Shown one piece after another: positions 59,375 through 64,000 of a stretch of DNA of 64,000 nt; the stretch's first letter is position 1, and the number at the start of each line of letters is the position of its first letter. The DNA lies in assembly GCA_018136815.1 (NCBI GenBank), contig CM030935.1, positions 4,303,511 to 4,367,510 on the forward strand, written 5' to 3'. The translations under genes were made by a program, and so were the position numbers. The stretch comes from Isochrysis galbana (lineage: Eukaryota; Haptophyta; Isochrysidales; Isochrysidaceae). The notes beneath the pieces are model-generated. The model did not search any database. It was not told where the DNA came from and worked only from the letters and a program-made list of their open reading frames with translations.

Positions 59375-61593
59375 GTCCTTGACTCGTTGGTCGCTTCGGT
59401 CCGGGTGTTGATCGGTTTTGCCATCCAGTCAAGCGCAATTGCACACTTGTTTAAAATGCACATGGCCGTGATTCGACAGAAAAGGTGGAGTCCACATGGG
59501 GCATCAGTGTGTTCGTGGTGGCTGTGCCGGATGCTCGGAGTTTGAGCACCACCCGCGACGACGGTGGTTCTCCAAACATTAGAAGGAACGCGTGTGTTGA
59601 TCTTATAGCTTCTAGTGCTAGTGCTTGTGCCTGAAGTTCGTGAAGAGCATTCGGCTCTTGTGTCTGTGCCCATTTTGGACTACAGGCACAGGCATGAATA
59701 ACATTTGAGGTAGACACACCACCTCACGCTCATAGTATCAGGCGGCTGCGGCAAGGCTTTCCTCCCCGCGTTCGCCTTGGCGCTTTCGCTATCTGTCACA
59801 AACAAGGCCTGTAGCGGCTTGTAACAATAGTTAAACTACAGGCAGCGGCTCATGGAGCGCGCGCCGCTCCGCTCCCCCTCAGGCTCCAATTATTCCCTCC
59901 GGGGAGGCGGGTGCGCAATGCCTGAAGCGCCCGAAGCCTGGAAAGGGGAGGGGGGGTGCCGGAAGGCGGAAGCGGAAGCGGAAGGGGGGGGGAGGGAAGT
60001 GCAGACAAATGGCAGAGGAACGTGGGGACGAGGAGGCGAGATTCTTCCCTTTGACGTTGAGGTTTTTACTTTCCGCGTATGCATTTCAACACACACCCAA
60101 AGGCGACGAAAGGTGGGGGCTTAACCACCTCCTCAGCGAAGGAAGGCGGGAGGACGGAGGACGGGCTTGGGCAAGGACGAACGCGCGAGGACGGAGTTGA
60201 GCCATGGCGTGGGTGGTTGGCGAGGGATAGGCTGAGGCTAGGGCTGAGCCTGAGTTCTGTTACGGATAGACTATTGAGAACAGAACGAGGGACGAGAACG
60301 GGAACGAGAGTGAGGACGAGAACGGGAACGAGAGCGAGGACGAGAACGGGAGTGACAAACGACAGACGCAAGAACGATAGACTCAGAGACAGGTGACGAA
60401 TTGGGATGACCCTAACTAAGGGTCTGAGGGCAATATGAGGAGGGAGCCATACCGGCGGCAGCACGATAATGAATAAATACCGAACGAAAGAGAATTCAAA
60501 CGAGTGTCGATTCACGGATGCGACACCCGCGCGGCCGCGGAGCGGTGACGGGAGATGTAGACCAACTGTTACTATTGCACTATTACTATTACATGCATGC
60601 AGATGCAGGCCCAGTTGCACCCGCAAAGGCAGCCTTGATCCCATCCATCCACAACGCTTCTGTCGTCGGGCGGAGATGTGTGCTCAGACTCACTCTCACT
60701 CACTCTCACTCTCACTCTCATCGTTCGACAATGCGGTCCGTCGTTGGCGCTTGCGCCCAATCTCATCCATCTTTTCGGCCGGAGGCTCCGCACAATGCTC
60801 CTCGCCGTTCTCCGCCGCGATGGGCGCCTTAGCCGCCCGCACTGCAGTGGCTATCGGCCACGTAGACGCGTTGATGCCGACGGCGTGCAAGAGGTCGGAC
60901 GCCTTCTTGCAATTGCCGGGCGCAAGTGTCCGTGCAGCACCTCGCTCGCTGCCCACTTCACTCCCTCGCGGTACATACCGCGAGTGCCATGCTGGCCGTG
61001 GAGGCGCTGATCGCCGGGTCGAGAGCACCGGCTCCTCAGCGTCGCCTTCAGCTCGTCCAAGTCGTATCCATGCTTCGAGCCGAGGGCTGCTGCACGGTCG
61101 GCCGCTTGCTCGGGCGTGCGAGCGTACGAGCGCTGAGCGCTCCTCTCCCTCTGGCCCCGGAGCTCTGGCCGGCAGGGAAATGACGGAATGACGCCACGAA
61201 CGAGCCTCAGCCGGAGATCATAAACCCCAGCCGGAGACCATAAACAGCTACATTGTCATTGCCAAAGTTGCATTTGTCAATGCGATTGTTAATTGTCTAG
61301 GAACAAGTAATGGCACACACACTCAGTCTCATAAACATAGGGGATAGGCTACTACAGCTGCTTGGCGCCCCACAGTTTACAGTTTGGCCACCGCCGCCTC
61401 CTCTGTCTTCCGCCTGCGGCTTCGCACCTGCGCTCGCATCTCCGCCTCCGCTTCTTCTTCAGCCAAGGCGGCATGGCTCGACTCGTATGTGACGCGGAGC
61501 CGCGCCATCTTGCGCGCTCGCATCACCTCCGCGGAATCAGGCGAAGAGGGAGGAAGGGCCACGCCACACGGGGGGCTAAGAAGAACCGAAGAA
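59375..61593. other. Intergenic with minisatellite; possible minus-strand gene
   Basis: Positions 60281-60360 carry a minisatellite of GAGGACGAGAACGGGAACGA-type units. Positions 60392-60463 match part of R2. On the minus strand, charged segments at about 61562-61377 (MRARKMARLRVTYESSHAAL), 61110-61040 (EQAADRAAALGSKHGYDLDE) and 60830-60696 (IGRKRQRRTALSNDESESES) look coding and could be exons of one unrecognised gene, but I could not join them. Confidence 0.3.
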
Positions 61594-62351
61594 TTAACTA
61601 ATTAACTTCTTAATAGTCTCACCGCACACGCGGCCGTGGACCCTCTACTTTCTACTCACGCAGCAAACCTTTCTACACCCCCTCTCTCCCGGCCCTTTCC
61701 CCCCCGCCATCAGGCGACTCCCCCCGTGCACTACTAGGGGGATAGGGGAAAAGGGCTTAGATATGGTCGGTGGCCCGCGCCCCCCCTCGGTGATCCGTTC
61801 CCCCCTTCCTCCTATGCCTACCGGGCTGGCGGCATCCTCAGTCCCGACTTCTCCTGTAAACAGGTGCGGGACTTACATATTTTCCGGTGAGCGGAGCCCT
61901 CGCTCCGCCCACCCCCTTCTCCGCGCTCTCTCTCCCCTCTCCTGCAGGCACGCGCGATGGCGCGCCTGCGACAGGCCTGCAGCTGCCTCTGGAGACCCCT
62001 GGAGGCTCCTGGAGGCCAGCTCAGGGGGCAGAGGAGGCTGGGGCTGGGCCCTGGTCTCCTCTGCCTCTCCCTCGCTGGCGCTCCTGGGCCTCAGGGGCCC
62101 CCACTCTGCACCTGTCTGCCTGTCGAACAGGGGGGGAGGGGGGGTTGGAGCGATGGGCTGGCCACGAGGGGCCAGGACGCGCGAATCAGGCGAGCCTGTC
62201 AGGGAGAGAGTGGGTCAGCATTGCAGTGGCCTCCTGGCAAGCCATCAGGCATGCCAGGAGAGTGGGTGGTTCCTCCCCCATGGCAGGGGAGGAGTGGAGA
62301 GAGGGGGGGGCTCGTGCCCCCCCATGGGCGAACCAAGTATAAACTTAGTTG
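61594..62351 (+). mobile_element. Element family R1, copy 5 (758 bp, 16-bp TSD)
   Basis: Begins TTAACTAATTAACTTCTTAA and ends in AAGTATAAACTTAGTTG. It is flanked on both sides by AAGAAGAACCGAAGAA (61578-61593 and 62352-62367), an exact 16-bp target-site duplication. It contains the 5' module shared with 18225-18498 and the core shared by all five copies. It has no transposase or RT coding, so it is non-autonomous. A 15-16 bp TSD is more typical of target-primed retroposition than of cut-and-paste. Confidence 0.88.
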
Positions 62352-63065
62352 AAGAAGAACCGAAGAAGGGCCGCTGCTGCTTCCTGAACCCCGCTTGGCG
62401 TAATCGCGTGCATGGTGCTGTGGTGACTCTAGAAATTGGTGGCCGGGCAATGACAGGCATGCAACGCCATCGTACCTGTGGTTTATGGCATAGAGCCGCT
62501 CGCGCTGCGCGGGCGCCGCGCCCGCCCCGCCAGGGGTGCGAAGGACGCTGGCGACATCGTGACATCGTCGACGTCGTCGCCGCCAGACGCCAAACGCTTC
62601 AGCTCCAGCTCCGGAGGGGGTGGCGAGTGGCGAGGGAGGGGGTGGCGAGGGAGGGGGTGGCGAGGGAGGGCGCTTCAATCAATCTGGATAGTTATAGATA
62701 GGTGGTAACTCGTAACTCGTTTCCATATCGCATACAGAAAACACTGCATCTCGATGCAGCTCTCCTTGGCCTTGGTTCTTGGTTGGGGCGCCCCCGATAG
62801 CTATGGGCTATGGGGGCCGTTAGTTGGCTCCTGGGGGCGGGGGGTTACGTATTAAACTTCAGCGGTGTGTCCCGTATCCGCGTCTCAAGTACACGCGGAC
62901 CGGGGGGAAATTACTTTAGAGTACATGAAGCGGGGACTTTTTTTCTTCTCTTTCTCTTGTGTCCCCTGCCGGCCCTCCTCCCCCGCCTTCTACAGCCTGC
63001 ACGAGAGAGAGGACAGCATCGACCGACAGATCCGGCTGCTGCGGCGCGGCGCTGGCTCTCCGCTG
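62352..63065. other. Intergenic and possible 5' exon region of the MSP gene
   Basis: Positions 62790-62815 carry GATAGCTATGGGCTATGGGGG, like 34018-34345. At about 62935-62995 a pyrimidine-rich run ends in CTACAG, a possible splice acceptor for the MSP gene. Confidence 0.4.
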
Positions 63066-63794
63066 ATGTCCTTCACGCAGTCGTTCGACGAGGAGCCGGC
63101 GGTGGTGTTGCTGGTGCTGCCGGACGAGGAGCTGAGGCTGGAGCCGGATGGGCAGGGCTCGCTCTCACTACACAACCTCTCGCCAGCTTCTTGCGTCGCG
63201 TTCCTCGTCTCTGCGACAGACACGGACGTGCAGGTGACGCCGGCCGACGGCGTATTGCCGCCTGGCAAGCAGGTGCACGTGCGCGTGCAGCTGACAGCAT
63301 CGGGGACACCGGAGCGGATTCTGGTGCGGTACACGCTGCTACCCCAGAACCTGCGCTCACTGCAGGTCAGAGAGCACCTAGACGGGCTTCGGGATAGGTG
63401 GGGATCAGACTCGAGGCACTGCCAGCACATGCTGCGAACAAGCCGGAACAAGGAGCCGAGCTCCAAGAGTTCCGCGCTTGAGCTCGCTCGTGCCGTGACT
63501 GGCGGGTCTGGGATCTCGCTGCGCGAGCGATTAGCAGCCGCGGAACGGCTTGCGATCCTCCGCTCAACCCAGCTGCTCAAAGCTGAGCAACGGATTGTTC
63601 AGCTCGAATCGGAAGGCGCAACCTCGTTGGGCTCTCTGGGTCCTGCGTTCGTCCAAACTCACGGAAATGAACCAGGTGGCCGCATTGTCAGATCCCTCAA
63701 CGCCAAGCTTTCTCTCCTTCTGTCACACACCCTTGTCGGACTTGCTGCCCTCATCACGGGTGCACTCTATTCGGATATTCTTATTGGCGCATAA
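63066..63794 (+). CDS. VAP-type MSP-domain membrane protein
   Basis: VAP proteins sit in the ER membrane and tether other organelles or lipid-transfer proteins through an MSP domain. The 242-residue frame shows an MSP-like domain (residues about 15-105: LVLPDEELRLEPDGQGSLSL, VAFLVSATDTDVQVTPADGV, LPPGKQVHVRVQLTASG), a coiled-coil stretch (LRERLAAAERLAIL, KAEQRIVQLES) and a C-terminal membrane anchor (LLLSHTLVGLAALITGALY). The basic residue of the usual FxVKTT loop that binds FFAT peptides is missing here (FLVSAT), so partner binding may differ. The frame is open 67 codons upstream; an AG at the end of a pyrimidine run near 62995 could begin the exon (HEREDSIDRQIRLLRRG), so the true N-terminus may lie in an upstream exon. 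Confidence 0.75.
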   Translation: MSFTQSFDEEPAVVLLVLPDEELRLEPDGQGSLSLHNLSPASCVAFLVSATDTDVQVTPADGVLPPGKQVHVRVQLTASGTPERILVRYTLLPQNLRSLQVREHLDGLRDRWGSDSRHCQHMLRTSRNKEPSSKSSALELARAVTGGSGISLRERLAAAERLAILRSTQLLKAEQRIVQLESEGATSLGSLGPAFVQTHGNEPGGRIVRSLNAKLSLLLSHTLVGLAALITGALYSDILIGA

Positions 63795-64000
63795 ATGGAT
63801 GTGGCCCGTGACATGCGACACGCCATAGGTGCGGTTTCCGCTTCCGGAGCTGCGCTTTGATGCTCGCTAGCGAGCTCGCTTGGGCCATGTTCCCGGCAAT
63901 AATACATGGGACGTATCGCTGCCCGTTTCCGCAGCGATCTACCATCGTGCTGTGCAATGCGCTCTTCGTGTGCGCGTCTCGCTCATTGATGACCTAGCAT
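63795..64000. other. 3' flank of MSP gene, window end
   Basis: Nothing recognised. Confidence 0.4.

Noticed and set aside
60469..61191. 240-codon plus-strand frame
   Set aside because: Contains a Ser/His/Leu low-complexity stretch from a CTCACT repeat and resembles no protein; the minus strand looks more coding here.

Overview
This is a nuclear genomic window from a eukaryote, most likely a unicellular alga. Twelve genes are recognisable or nearly so. Their coding sequence is GC-rich, and most introns are short (95-270 bp, typically 105-155). Intergenic DNA is full of (CT/GA)n tracts, poly-C/G runs, palindrome clusters and dispersed repeats. A haptophyte or other secondary-plastid alga would fit the Sec-type SelO, the apparent GC-AG introns and the family content. 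No single marker fixes the phylum, so this is inference. There is one 100-N assembly gap (24349-24448).

Layout. 1-9.2 kb: selenoprotein O (minus), a Stowaway-like MITE, and PNO1/Dim2 (plus). 9.6-16.7 kb: a glycerol-3-phosphate dehydrogenase with a C-terminal membrane anchor (minus) and a protein arginine methyltransferase (plus). 16.7-19.8 kb: repeats. 19.8-25.0 kb: a large CW/chromo/SET chromatin protein (minus), the gap, and the remains of a coiled-coil gene (plus). 25-34.5 kb: repeat-rich DNA holding a complex III hinge protein (QCR6) and a GT34 glycosyltransferase. 34.6-39.3 kb: a secreted EF-hand protein, an M41 (FtsH-type) peptidase without its AAA domain, and an unknown two-TM protein. 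40.4-45.5 kb: DHX37/Dhr1 helicase. 45.9-47.6 kb: repeats and a deleted non-LTR retrotransposon. 49.3-53.3 kb: a MOZART2-like/disordered protein and a hexose-phosphate mutarotase. 55.5-59.4 kb: QSOX sulfhydryl oxidase and a sirtuin. 61.6-64 kb: a 758-bp mobile element with target-site duplications and a VAP-type MSP protein.

The genes do not form one pathway. PNO1 and DHX37 both act in 40S subunit maturation. SelO and QSOX both do redox/thiol-related work in organelles or the secretory route. The SET protein, PRMT and sirtuin families can all act on chromatin. Many genes lie head to head in divergent pairs, and nearly every 5' end abuts a long polypurine/polypyrimidine tract.

Most notable observations: (i) SelO has an in-frame TGA followed exactly by Ser-Ser-stop, the selenoprotein O signature; (ii) the sirtuin has lost all four zinc-ribbon cysteines; (iii) the SET protein carries ~100-residue tandem repeats running into the gap; (iv) a non-autonomous element family has a terminal hairpin and 15-16 bp target-site duplications; (v) at least two genes appear to use GC-AG introns.
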